Below are positions 23,066-34,417 of a stretch of DNA of 64,000 nucleotides, in pieces. The notes beneath the pieces are model-generated. The model made no database searches. It was given only the letters and a program-made list of their open reading frames with translations, and was not told the DNA's origin. A program made the position numbers and the translations under genes. How positions within the stretch are numbered: position 1 is the stretch's first letter; each line of letters opens with the position of its first letter. This DNA is from Eutypa lata (taxonomy: Eukaryota > Ascomycota > Sordariomycetes > Xylariales > Diatrypaceae), in contig JAKULF010000019.1 in the NCBI GenBank assembly GCA_022661535.1, forward strand, positions 124,001 to 188,000, in the 5' to 3' direction.

Positions 23066-25511
23066 ATGCAGCCACTGGTATCAGTTAATACCAACAACGC
23101 TTTGATCAGTATCACTATTGCGCCGAGTACCTTCATTGCTTCACTTACAATAACACTTGTTTTTCTGTATACTTATATCATTTCGAGAGGCGGCATCTCA
23201 CTTCGCAAACCGAGTATATCTTGGCCCCGCATCACCGCTGAAAGGACGCCACCGCTGGTTATCGCATCAAGTAACGAGCGTACGCTACAAGAAACCCGAT
23301 CGCATAAGGCGTTACCCGCGTTACCCGCACCACCGGAGAGACGCCTTCTTCAGCTCACCGAGAAACCATATAACGAAGCGCCACCATCACCGGTCAGCGG
23401 CCTGCGCTCCTGGCTCTTCGGCCCTAAGGCGTTGTTACCAGCTCCGCCATCGCGGCCGCTCATTGAGGAGAGAAAGCAACAGGTAGATTATTCGCATGGC
23501 AACCATGGCCAAGGCCTACGAGGCCCGACACCACCCATTTCAGGGAGCAGGCGCCGACAGCATGGACGACGCCCAGTTCCAGACCCCGATGTCGCCGCCG
23601 CTGCCGCACTTAGGGCACCTGTCAGTACACTCGGGGTATCCCTTCTCGGACCCGGATCTCGACCAAATCGAGAGCGACGACAGCCTGGACGTGGACGACG
23701 ATGGTCAATCCGCCGATGGCTATTCGCCTCCAGCGTGGAGGCGGCTCGGAGACGGTAACCGTTCCTCGGGCTTCTGGCGAACGAGGCAGAACCCTCTAGG
23801 ATACTACGGCCACGGCCACGACCACCCCAGCCAGACCCAAACCCGGTCCATTTCGAGTTACCGCCCGAACGGCTACCGCCCAAACGACGATGTTCTGGAA
23901 AAGGCGATTCGGACCCGCTTGCCCACCGGCAGCCTCAGTCCAGAGAAAGGGTACACCCCAGAGCCTGAGACACGCAGTCGTGGTGGCGAAGACGATACCT
24001 TGGTAGATCACCTTAAAAGCGAGAGTGGTTCCACTGGGAAAGGAAGTAGAGACTGCAAATCAATCGAAAACGAGAAAAAAGGCCTCATGCATTCCATGAC
24101 GCCGGAGACTATCAGAGATAATTGTACGTTCGTCGCATAGATTAAGAAGCCTGGAGGAAATGCTTGCTTGCTAACTTGGGTCTTAGATATCCGATTTGCC
24201 GTGCGCGCTGACATACAGCAGCGGACAGAACCTTTTGAGACTGCCATTACCTTTTTTCGGTCTAAGACACAAATGATCACTAAATCGTGGGGCAACATCA
24301 TTGTTGCAACCCTCGTCGCCTTCTTCTCGATCTCAGCAGTGAGGTCGCTTTTCCAACCAGTATCATTACGGCCCGTGCCAGACTTAATCAAGGTCGCCAG
24401 CGTTGCGCGTTCCTTTGAACCGCTCATATATTACTCCGAAAATGGCATAAACCAAATCGGCGATTTACAAGCGACAGGAGTCGCTGTATGGGATCTAGGC
24501 GAGAGCGTGCGATCCAGTAACATGACATCGGCGCCCATAATCGTCAAGGCCCTTGACGAGCTATCGGACAGCCTGAAGACGCTCGCCACGGAGCTTACCA
24601 AGTTCTTCGCCAACGTCGACGGGGACATCGACGGCATCCTCATCGTGATGGACTGGGCGCGGCGCGAGCTATCGCAAGTCCAGGCGCTGCCGAGCCCACC
24701 CCTCTCCACAGCCTACTCCAACCTCCACAACCTCCTCTGCGCGACGGGCCTGCTCGAAGACCCCGCGACGAGCCTGCCGACGGCCCTCGGCGCCTTTATG
24801 ACGCACGTATTCGGCATGTCGCAGCCGCAGCGGACGTACGCGACGCTGCAGCGCACGTTCGCGGAGTTCATGGGCGTCCTCGAGGAGGCCATCGAGACCG
24901 AGCTGCAGCACTCGCTGCAGCTCTTCGCGCTCTTCGAGTCCATCGACCGCCAGTTCTTCAACCTGGGGCGCGTGGTGGCGCGCGAGGCGTCCCTGCAGGA
25001 GGCCGCGCACGCCGACCTGCTCGCCTCGCTGTGGACCCGCATCCTGGGGGCCCGCGCCGGCGAGGTCGCCAAGTACGAGCGCAACCGGGACCTGCTGCGC
25101 AACGTGCGCGAGAAGACGGTCCGCAACAAGGGCGTCCTCCTCGAGCACAACGGGAAGCTGCTGACGCTGAAGGCGAACCTCGAGACGCTGCGCCGCAAGC
25201 TCGTCAGCCCCTTGGTCCGGGGGGCCGGGAACAACGGCAGCCACGGCAACAGCGGCAGCCTCCTGTCGCTCGAGACGCAGCTCCGCGGCCTCGAGGAGGT
25301 CGGGAAACACCTCGAGGGCGTGCGCCAGCGCCAGAAGGGGAAGCTCATGGAGATGCTCTACGGGAGCGGGAGCGGGAGCGGGTCCCATGCTCGGCTGTCG
25401 TCGTCCTACGGCTACGGAGGCCGGGACGCCGTGGACGGTGCCGACAGGAATGCGAGGATCATAGGTAGGGATGATGGTGAGCGGTATAGCGCGGGCAGCA
25501 GCTGGTCCTAG
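23066..25511 (+). CDS. Uncharacterised two-TM fungal membrane protein
   Basis: Exons are 23066-23482, 23544-24123 and 24187-25511, giving 773 residues. I do not recognise the family. A hydrophobic segment near residues 11-40 (ASLTITLVFLYTYII) follows a very short N-terminus. A Pro/Arg/Gly-rich, probably disordered region spans about 45-330. A second hydrophobic segment (WGNIIVATLVAFFSIS) lies near residue 370. The rest is largely helical, with coiled-coil-like stretches (LRNVREKTVRNKGVLLEHNGKLL, split here as one helix). This fits a membrane-anchored protein with a helical domain. Intron 2 has a textbook CTAAC branch site; intron 1 (61 bases) lacks one and is less certain. Codons of about 24600-25400 are much richer in G/C at third positions than the 5' part. 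Confidence 0.75.
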
Positions 25512-26607
25512 TACGATGGGGGGGCTGACAGCCTCCTTTTTTGTTGGGGTCGTTGAGTGGGCTGGCTGGCTAGCTAGTTGTGAGGCTTACCTATCTACCT
25601 ACCTATCTACCTACCTATATCACTAGCATTCACTTTTTGGCGTTCCATGAGCTGTGGAAGGGGCTATCGGGCCGCATTACTTGCTTCTTTTTTTGGCTAC
25701 GGGCGTGGATAAGGGAGGCATGTATACTATACAATGTTATGCTATACAATGGGTACAAGGGGGAGTCCACTGGAGAGGCGTTCTACTCCGCAAAGGAGTG
25801 CGGCATCCTACAGGTAAGCAAGTCATCGATTATCTCTCTTATGGGGGGAGTCGATTCACTTTTTCACCTTACATACGGACTTGGTTTTCAGGAGTAAGGC
25901 GTTAACATGGTGTATCTTGTCAGCTAGCATACATAAGTATTCGTCTCTTCGAACAAACAAACAAACAAACGATCGATCGATCAATCAATCCATCAATCAT
26001 CAACAACCTTATACGCAAAATGTTGATAAGACGTCGGTGTGTCCGGGAGCTGGAATGACGGGGCTTCGGAATTTTTGTTGTTTTCTTTTTGGAGTTTTGC
26101 TTTTCTTTTCCTATTTTTATCGCATGTACGGTTTCTGGGAGTTTCAATACTAGAGTTTCTAATTAGTGGGTTGGTTGATTTAGGTTCAGGTAGCAGCATG
26201 TCGTTAGTTTAATAATCGTGTCAGTATATTTTATGTTGTATTCAATGTATGGCTTGAATGTGTCTTGAAAATATTTGTACCGGTATTTACATACGCTATC
26301 GTCAACCTCCTTCCTCACCTACGTACAAGTGTAAAAACTTGGTCATTATCAGGTACGTAGTAACGATCGCATCTAGCAGCTAGAGCTATGCCTTAATAGT
26401 CTGGTCGACGTTGCATAACAAGGGCACAGCCTCATATACATGGCATGAGCCTTGAATAAGTATGTACTGTAATATCGCCACATATTGTTATCATGTAACA
26501 AAACAGCCCCAAAAAAAACCATCGCTGGTTCTCGAGAGAAAATTTTCAACATACTGAAGTTATCGCGACACTTGCTTGCGCTGCTGCAGTCAAGAGCGTT
26601 TGACGGA
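25512..26607. other. Intergenic with simple repeats
   Basis: The stretch holds a tandem CCTATCTA/CCTA-type minisatellite at about 25588-25618 and adjoining CAAA and GATC/ATCA microsatellites at 25951-26000. No gene is supported. The last bases are the promoter of the HET gene. Confidence 0.6.
25951..26000. repeat. CAAA and GATC/ATCA microsatellites
   Basis: Four to five CAAA units run directly into GATC units and then ATCA units. Confidence 0.8.
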
Positions 26608-28676
26608 ATGTCCGTCTGGTGGCCAATCCGGGAAACTCCCCCAAGCTCACCTGACTCTGTCGGGAGCTGGGCAGGACAGCTTGCCAGCGATCTCACTTTA
26701 GTTTGTGATGTCTGTGGCGATCTCAGGAATGAGGGCCAAGGTCAAATAACAAGATATTTTGATTACTCTAGTGAGCGTCAAACAGCTGAGGCTGGTTGCC
26801 CGTTCTGTGACTGTCTTTGTCAGACAGTCCGACACTATTTCGGCTATGATCCTTCTAATGATGGAGAAAATATTCACACTCGGGCCAGGACTTTCAAGAT
26901 AAAGATATCGAGCAATGGCCCCCTAATCCTGAGTTGGGGAGAATATGACATTGTGATCTATACACCGCATGGTATGTTTGGTGTCCTGTTTTGTGCTGGG
27001 TATATTCATTTTAATAACAGTCGGAAGGCAATGAAAAGGTCTGGCAGACTATTGGACACTGGAGGAAAGTACCATCAACTCCAGGGTCAGAGCAATCGTT
27101 CGCGATTGCATCTAAATGGGTGTCCCAATGTTCAGATAAGCATGAGGCCTGCAAGCAGCCTGCTGCTGTTCGCCTCCCTAAGCGGATAGTGGATTTGGGA
27201 ACTGATAACAAAGAGTTGAAGCTATTCCAACCATCTGATATAATGAAGGCGCGATATGCGGCCCTGAGTCACTGCTGGGGGCAGAATCAGCCATTGCGGA
27301 CAACGAAATCGACTATAAGTGTCTACACACAGTCGATAGACTGGAACGCGCTCCCGGTGGTATTCCAAGATGCAATTACGGTAGCACGCAGATTGGACCT
27401 GCGCTATATCTGGATTGACTCGCTTTGCATCGTCCAGGATGATCCAGACGACTGGGCGGCAGAGTCGGTGAAGATGGGAAGAATCTACAGCAACGCGTAC
27501 ATCGTAATTGCCGCCAGTCAATCCCGAGACGGCGCGGATTCTTTCCTTGCACCACGTCGTCCCATTCGAACCCCTCTAGAGTTAAGCCTTGCACTACCCG
27601 GCGCCAGCCCTCGCAAGATCCTAGCCAGACCGATAATCGTAACCGGTCTGTCTAACGAGTATCTCGATTCCAGAGCGTGGACATACCAGGAGCAACGGCT
27701 AGCCACTCGCCTGCTGCGTTATACCAGTGGAGAGATGGTATTCCAATGCCGCACCCGATGGTACAGGTGCGAGTGTGGATCTTCCCACAAAGCAGTAACC
27801 ACACGCGAGCTGTATCAGATGGCTTTATTTGGTAGATACTGTGAACCGATTGACAGTTCGCACCCCGCGGACTATATTTTCAGACAGTGGCAGGGCATGG
27901 TCTCGACGTATAGCATGAGAAGCTTGACCAGGGAATCCGACAGGCTCCCGGCCATGTCAGGCATCGCCGACTTGGTGCAAAACGCTACGAAATCCCGGTC
28001 CCTTGCTGGGCTTTGGGTGGACAACTTGATGGAAGACTTGTGCTGGAGCGTCGAGCCTAAGACGGCGGTTTGCGCTGATGAAGATCTGGCCATCACGGGT
28101 TTTCTGAGCCACCGAGCGTCGTCGGAATACCGAGCACCGACCTTCTCTTGGTCATCGATCAACGTGGGAGTGATCTCGTACGAGCTCAATCACCACCCTG
28201 CACTAGACCCCGTAGCCGTCGTTCTAGATGCAAAATGCGACCTCAAAAAGGAGGCCAATCCACTCGGCGAGGTGACAAGCGGGTTTCTTACCCTCGAGGC
28301 GTACCTAGTCCAGGCGGAGCTTAGCACGCCTACACGCAGATTGTCGGAGGTGATGGGGAGCTACGAGCTTCGTCGGGAAGGCATGGAGACTTACATGCGA
28401 GCTGACTTGCCGATTGTCGACACCATAGGCCTCCTGGAGGATGGTTCTCAAACCGATGCCCTTGGGCGCGCAACCGGACAGGATGAAGTTCACCCAATAG
28501 TTGGATCGGTGCTATGTCTCGCTCTGGGTTATTCTGACACGGACATAGTCGGGCTGGTTCTGGGTCGCTCGGGGAAGGTCCCTGGGGCCTACGAACGCCT
28601 CGGGAAGATGGTTTATGGTGGTGCAGATTGGTTCGACAGGGGTGAAGTAAGGCACAGCGTCATAACCATTGTGTAG
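26608..28676 (+). CDS. HET-domain (heterokaryon incompatibility) protein
   Basis: Exons are 26608-26971 and 27028-28676, giving 670 residues. The start at MSVWWPIRE is the first ATG of the frame. The N-terminal part has Cys pairs (CDVCGDL, GCPFCDCLC). The HET domain is clear: ARYAALSHCWG, then W-x-x-LP-x-x-FQDAI-x-x-ARRLDLRYIWIDSLCIVQDD and DW-x-x-E-x-x-KMGRIYSNA with VIAAS. The following half matches the general layout of HET proteins (SRAWTYQEQRLATRLL, a WSVEP segment and TFSWSSI). HET proteins mediate recognition and cell death when genetically different hyphae fuse, but most family members are untested. The intron acceptor is uncertain: the chosen site (ending 27027) keeps frame, whereas the nearer CAG (27020) does not with the strongest donor. 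Confidence 0.88.
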
Positions 28677-29986
28677 TGCGTTTTCATGTTAGCCATGAGC
28701 ATGAAAGCACAGGAGGCAGATGAAGTGTTATAGCTGATATTTTCAGCACAGCCGTGTTTTTAAATAATATCTAAGCGGGGTCTCGGAGGGGAGTGAGGGG
28801 GAAGGGGGAAGAAGGCGTCGTGAAGTATGGTAAAGCTGTTTAAAACCAAAAATAGTTTTAGTAGAGCAATTTTTACAAAGTACGCAAGATTGATGCGATA
28901 GGAGAACATGTATTGCATTAAGGTATAATATTGAATTTGAAAATCATCGTGACTGTGCTTGCTGGCTTCCAAACTCGGAGCTCTTCGCCAGTCAGATTCG
29001 GATGCCACAACGGTATGTTCTCTACTTATTCTGTATTTAGTCACTCATGGTACTGAAGCGAGGTGCTTAGTTAATTGCAAAGCGTTGTTCTTCAAGGTTC
29101 TACTATAAAGGGATTAGGTATGCTCCTCGATACGCTAAGCTCCTTAGGTAGCTTCAAACGATTATATCACAGAACGAGAAGCCAGCACGGTACGCATTAT
29201 TATCACCTAAACTTGTGATATTCTTCCTAACATGCTTATACATCATCTACATACTTATATATATATGTCTAGCCTAAAGCCCTCTTCTGTTTGCCAGCAC
29301 ACTGACCTAGCTGTTTGCTTGTTTCACATCTATATTCACTTCTTCCCCTTCTCGTGTACGATTAGTCACATGAATAATACTTAGAATATATATAATGACA
29401 ATGTTCTATGCTTGAATCCAACGACCCAAGATATTATATAAAGAGGTAATAGAAAAATCAAGTAGCTCTGTCCGTAAGAATGGGAAAGGGGTCGGGGTGA
29501 GAGGTGATAATACAGCAGCAAGCATTAATCATTATTATAATTAAATATGAACAAACTATGAGAATTCAATTTGAAGTTAATGGCATATTGTTTCCGAACT
29601 ATCGTTTGTGGACCTTCAAGTCATATATCAATATTATTATGTTAACTCTTCGACATGGTCTTGCAAACTCTTGCTCTCGTGATATATTTTCAGCCAATAT
29701 TCCCGTTTTTCCCGCTGACACATTCATATTAAATATCCAAACTATTGAGAACAATGCCATTTTCTACATTATCACCTGATTAATTCATGGAGTGACTCAC
29801 GTAGCCTCTTCCATTTAAGGGGGACGCTGTCGATGTGTTCCCCTTGCCCCTTTCTTCTCTCCTTTCCCTATAGCAATGCTGAATAAAACCTCTAGGTCTC
29901 TTAGATTTTATACATACAGTGCCAGTCTTATATCATCAATCCAATTAATAATTTATATAATACCGATTTCATTCGTCATTTTTAAG
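28677..29986. other. Intergenic, no gene seen
   Basis: Strongly A+T-rich sequence with no supported gene. The frame at 29504-29779 encodes a low-complexity Ile/Asn-rich peptide and is probably accidental. Confidence 0.55.
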
Positions 29987-31087
29987 ATGTTACCTCACGC
30001 ATTATCATCTGAAAGAAAAAGTTACAAGAAGGAAACGGGGATTATTATATCTTGGATGATAGAAAAAGCTCAAGAGTTGGGATATCCTGTCAATTTTCAT
30101 GCCACTAGCAACAACGGCGACATGAAGGATAAGTTAGCTACGAGAAATTATGTGCCCCTTGCAACTTGCATGGCTGGATACCCCAGAGCATCTTTCGTGG
30201 TGCCATTGCGGATCGTGGGAGCTCTAAAAAAGGCCATTAAACTAAGGCACAAAGTTACCAATAAACTTATTGAACGGCGTAGGGATAGACAGGCAACGGT
30301 CGAAGAGCGCCATTCCGACGAAACTCACCGTCATTTCACCAATATTCTAAAGAAGGTTCAACGAATCCTGACACCCAGATTCGAAGCGAGGATTCAGCCC
30401 CCAGCAGGTTCTTAGCAAACGCTTCCAAAAAGCGCGATGTAGGTAATAATATGACTGAGGTGCAAAATCGATCGGCTATAAATCCTAAGTGATATATGAT
30501 CAAAGGAGCCTGAACGTAAGCGGCTCACAAGACTAATATGGTTATTCAATCTAACTATGAAATATAGACTCATGCATCTCTATTTAAGTGGCGTGCTTGA
30601 GCCTAAGTGCCACAAGGCATCTGGAGAATGTGGCCTTTCTATTTCGTGCACTTCTACAAGACTACTATCACGTACAGACTGATTTAGGAGCAGGGTATGG
30701 CATAAAAGCGTAGTGTGAATATTGTCTGGGGAGCTCTAGAACTAAGGATAGGTGACTAGGAAGATCTATATATATTATAGGAGCCCCGGATATAAGTTTA
30801 CCCTGCTCCGAGAGCTTAGTAAGCCGCTCTAACTGCAACAACTACACCAAACCCAAACAGCTGCGCAGGAAATTTGGCGTGGTTATAACTCCAGGCACTT
30901 GGATCTTGCAGGTGCCACGGTGCCTGCGGATGTGGCTATTTGTTTCCTTCGGAAATTGAAGGACTAATATCGCGATACGTTTATCTCCAATGCTTGTGAT
31001 ACGGTGTTTTGTCTTGATCGTGTCTATCTGTCTCTACGAAGATATAACAAAACCAAGCCCGTTGTAGTCCCAGCTATTCTACGTTGA
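29987..31087 (+). pseudogene. Decayed DUF6604-type gene
   Basis: The open part (29987-30415, 142 residues) begins MLPHALSSERKSYKKETG and contains IISWMIEKAQELGY, VPLRIVGALKKAIKLRHKV and ETHRHFTNILKKVQRIL. This is the order of motifs in the N-terminal DUF6604 domain of fungal proteins that often carry ankyrin repeats. The frame stops at 30413. Coding resemblance resumes at 30812-31087 (LQQLHQTQTAAQEIWRGY, then HLDLAGATVPADVAICFLRKL), which matches the later part of the same domain but has stops at 30830, 30965 and 31085. The segment between is not readable in one frame. I read the whole as one gene broken by frameshifts and nonsense changes. An intact short product from the first frame is possible. 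Confidence 0.55.
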
Positions 31088-31601
31088 TGTCTAGGCAGGC
31101 CATTGAAATGCTTAAACTATTATAAGCTCTGTTTTCTACCTTATATGTTAGATACAGGGGGTATGTTACTCCTATAAGCGAAGACTTTAAGCAGATGAAT
31201 TTGTAGTACCCGACATGAACCAGCCATACACACGCATATAATGCGCTTGGCCTATTTTTATGCGTGTTAATAGAATCAACGATCTTACTAGTCAGGAAGC
31301 CATGTCTTCATTAGTACTATGATAGTATCCTATTAGCCTAGTGTAGACCTCTTACTCCGTGACTCTGTTCCCAGTCCGATTCCTAAGGATACTAAACAGT
31401 TACAACCCTTCTTCCCCTTCATACAAATTCCCATATCGCCCCTATCCACTCCACACACCAACAAAATAGACATGGAGATCTGACTAATGCCACCTTCATG
31501 TACATGAGCCCATAAATTGGCGTCCTGTTTAAGAATTAGCTTGAATTTGAGAGAATTTTGAGCTGGATACCCACCGTCACAAAACAGTCTACAGTAAACC
31601 T
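31088..31601. other. Spacer, no gene seen
   Basis: No supported gene. A minus-strand frame at 31333-31647 overlaps the end of the next gene and looks like its 3' UTR. Confidence 0.5.
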
Positions 31602-32063
31602 TCAGTGCAGAAGAGGCCACATGCGGCGCAGCCACAAACATGTCCATACAAACTCCTCCGGGTCGACATCATGACGAGCGGCCACGTCATGAAGTTTGTG
31701 GTCTTTGGCAGGATTCACGACCTCTCGAATTGAATTGTACCCCTTGCCCTTGCTCTTGCATAGGTAGCCCGCCGCTCGGTAGAACCCCCATCGCAAGGTG
31801 ATCTTTGCCACCATGTACGAAAGGATCAAGAGATGGCTAGCTGCGAAAGGGGGCAGTTCCCGAACTGGGAAACCGGCGTGCTGTGCTCGAGTGATGATGT
31901 AGAATACGTCGGCTGTTTCGCTAAGCTTCTCCACCGGTGTCTTCGCTTCCCGCCGCTCTTGAAGCTCCTCTCGAAGCCTGTCGCGATACCATCCCTTCGA
32001 GAAACGAGGGAGTCCCAGCATGCTATGCCAGCAGCCGAGAATGGTGTGTGCTAATCGTAGCAT
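31602..32063 (-). CDS. Short conserved fungal protein of unknown function
   Basis: A single exon encodes 153 residues. It has the feel of a complete small family seen across Sordariomycetes: WHSMLGLPRFSKGWYRDRL, EELQERREAKTPVEKLSE, DVFYIITRAQHAGFPVRELP, a hydrophobic stretch ILSYMVAKITLRWGFYR, and REVVNPAKDHKLHDVAARHD. A membrane-associated helix around residues 82-100 is possible. No catalytic motif is visible. The frame is intact and the codon pattern looks coding, unlike the neighbouring DUF6604 relic. Function unknown. Confidence 0.72.
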   Translation of the reverse strand: MLRLAHTILGCWHSMLGLPRFSKGWYRDRLREELQERREAKTPVEKLSETADVFYIITRAQHAGFPVRELPPFAASHLLILSYMVAKITLRWGFYRAAGYLCKSKGKGYNSIREVVNPAKDHKLHDVAARHDVDPEEFVWTCLWLRRMWPLLH

Positions 32064-34417
32064 CTTGATTTTCGTCTAGTGGTGATGCTGGATGGCCCAG
32101 CTGTGAATGTGTTGCGTATAACCCTTGGGGTAGTGAATTAATGGATAGAATATGCTAGGTTGTTTCGGCAGGTAAATCGATGCTGAATAGGGTGGTTGTT
32201 GTGGAAAGGGGTGAAATGGGTTTTGTTTCACGATTTCTGATTGAAGTGGTGGATACTAAGTGACGTCTAGAAAGTTTTGTATTTGAGGAGGTTTAGGGTG
32301 TCAACCGGACGGGGGATGATTAATTTGTAGGCTTGTTTGGACTAGAGAAGATCATGTCTTTGCAAATTGCAATACTGGGACAATGCTAATCGACAATATG
32401 CTAAGATGAGGCGGTCTAAGTTGCCTTGTTTATATCATAACTTGTTCCTATTGTGTCTAAGAAGTCCCAATTGTTGGATAACTAAGCTTTACTACAATTC
32501 CCTGCTCAACTCAGTCTTTTTCTTATGTTCGGTCAAATGCTCTATATACAATGAGTAGGATGACCATGGCAACTTGAGTGTTAAGTCTACCATAATTACC
32601 CCTAAGCTCACCCTATTATACTAGAAGATGATGCCTCCTTCAAAATCTTAAACCAGTGATGATATCCCAATAGCAGCGCCTTGACATAGCCTTTATAAAA
32701 AGGAACAAGAAAAGCGATTTCTTTGGAAATAAGAAACTCTGTCCTCATTGTTATATATTTCGTGTTATAATGGCAACGGTGGCAAACGTAACGTTGATTG
32801 CTTATGCACACATGCACTTATGTAATCTATCCAAGTGTACCTACTAGTATCATCACCAACTGTCACTTGAACAATGTACCCCTTATCATATAGCTATAAC
32901 TGAGCCCCGGCTATTGGTATCGTGGTGGGCGGTATTGTTTAGGGGATTACAGCATAGATATTTTCTACTAATGCGAGGGTTTGGACTAATTGTGCTTCGG
33001 TTATCTGAAATGGGCTCGTCGGAGAGGAGAAATAATTACTAGGAAGCTTTTCTAATCCCAATACCTCCTACTACAGAGACACTACGTAGGCAAAGTGGTC
33101 CCGTATTTCTGAAAAACAAGTCCACGGTGCTATCAGGGTGGAATAATTGACATGACTGACGTGCAAAAAGGCTTATAATATACGAACTGCTATTGTTCTT
33201 TTGGTTCTTTACTGATCGCGTGGAGCAGTTTCCCTTAATATCAGAATATCTAGAAGATATCTTGAGCTGCAGGCTACGCGATTTCGAGGTAGATTGCGTA
33301 CAAAACTTGAGCCTCAGCTATTCCTAAGATACCATTATACTTGGTCGGGACGTATTATCGACGTCATTCTCCACATAAGCTGCAGTACTACCTAGCTGTT
33401 GAAATCATAATAAAATATAACCCCTGACTCTACCGGCCTATTGGGACCTTGCTTGCTTAATTTCAGTACAACATCGACTCAAGAATGATGGTACTGCCCT
33501 AGGTCTACGTGTAAGTTCTTGTTGGATATGCCAAGCGATTGGATTTTTCCTTTCTCACTATCCCGCAGATAAAATATCTTGTCATCTGTTGTACTTATAT
33601 TTAGCACAAGGAGATTTTCTTCCGGGAAGATGTGCTGAATGGGTTGCAGCCCCAGCGTATCCAGTTTTGATATCATTGAAGTCAATTATTTAAGCTTGAT
33701 TTGTTCATAAGGAAAATGCCAAGAAACGGTCTTGTCTATTTTGAGATGTCGATCACAGCTTGACCTGACCTATCCCAACCTCTTTTCGGCTAAAATACCC
33801 CGTAGGTTCACCGTTAAGGGAGAAGCGTCACAAGATCGACGCGCTTATCCCTAAGCTATTACTGCCACTTGCAGCCGCAAAATATCATCATTGAACTTCT
33901 ATTTTGAACTATTCCTTGTCTATCTACCTGCCGTGCCACGTCTACATCTCCGTCTGCTTGCTGTTTAATTGACTGAATGAGTAGAGTTTCAGTCGCAATA
34001 AGATGATCCTTACCCCCTCCCCCCTGAGAAATCGGGATCTATTGGAACTACTTACGTGATTAGCACTTAGAAATGCAACCTCAGGCCGGAGAATTTGGCT
34101 CCCGGTCCTCAAATGATCCATAATGACATGTAATGTGCATTTAACTTGCAGAGTTCTCAGTCGTACATACCGTTCATGTTTCCTCTCTTATGGGGCTCTA
34201 CGTCAGGGATAGGCGGCAACTGCTGGTTAAGATTCTTCGACTCAATGCCTAATTCGTCTATCTCCCAATGTCAAAGATCTTACAGACGTCATCGCTCAGT
34301 ATAAGCTATAAAATGTAGATAGCTTCGGAGCTCCGCGAAATACTCTGCCCCTTTACACCATATTTCCACCACTTGCCTACCTTCCTCCTGAGTAAAGCTC
34401 AGGTCACAGAATCTAGC
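32064..34417. other. Intergenic, no gene seen
   Basis: A+T-rich spacer between divergently transcribed genes. Open frames (32367-32558, 32608-32817, 33479-33685) are short and unsupported. The right end is the aquaporin promoter. Confidence 0.55.

Noticed and set aside
24669..25388. Long minus-strand frames opposite the membrane-protein gene
   Set aside because: They arise from high G+C in the plus-strand coding sequence; no domain is visible.
28760..29044. Minus-strand 94-codon frame after the HET gene
   Set aside because: Low complexity, no homologous features, no promoter or splice context.
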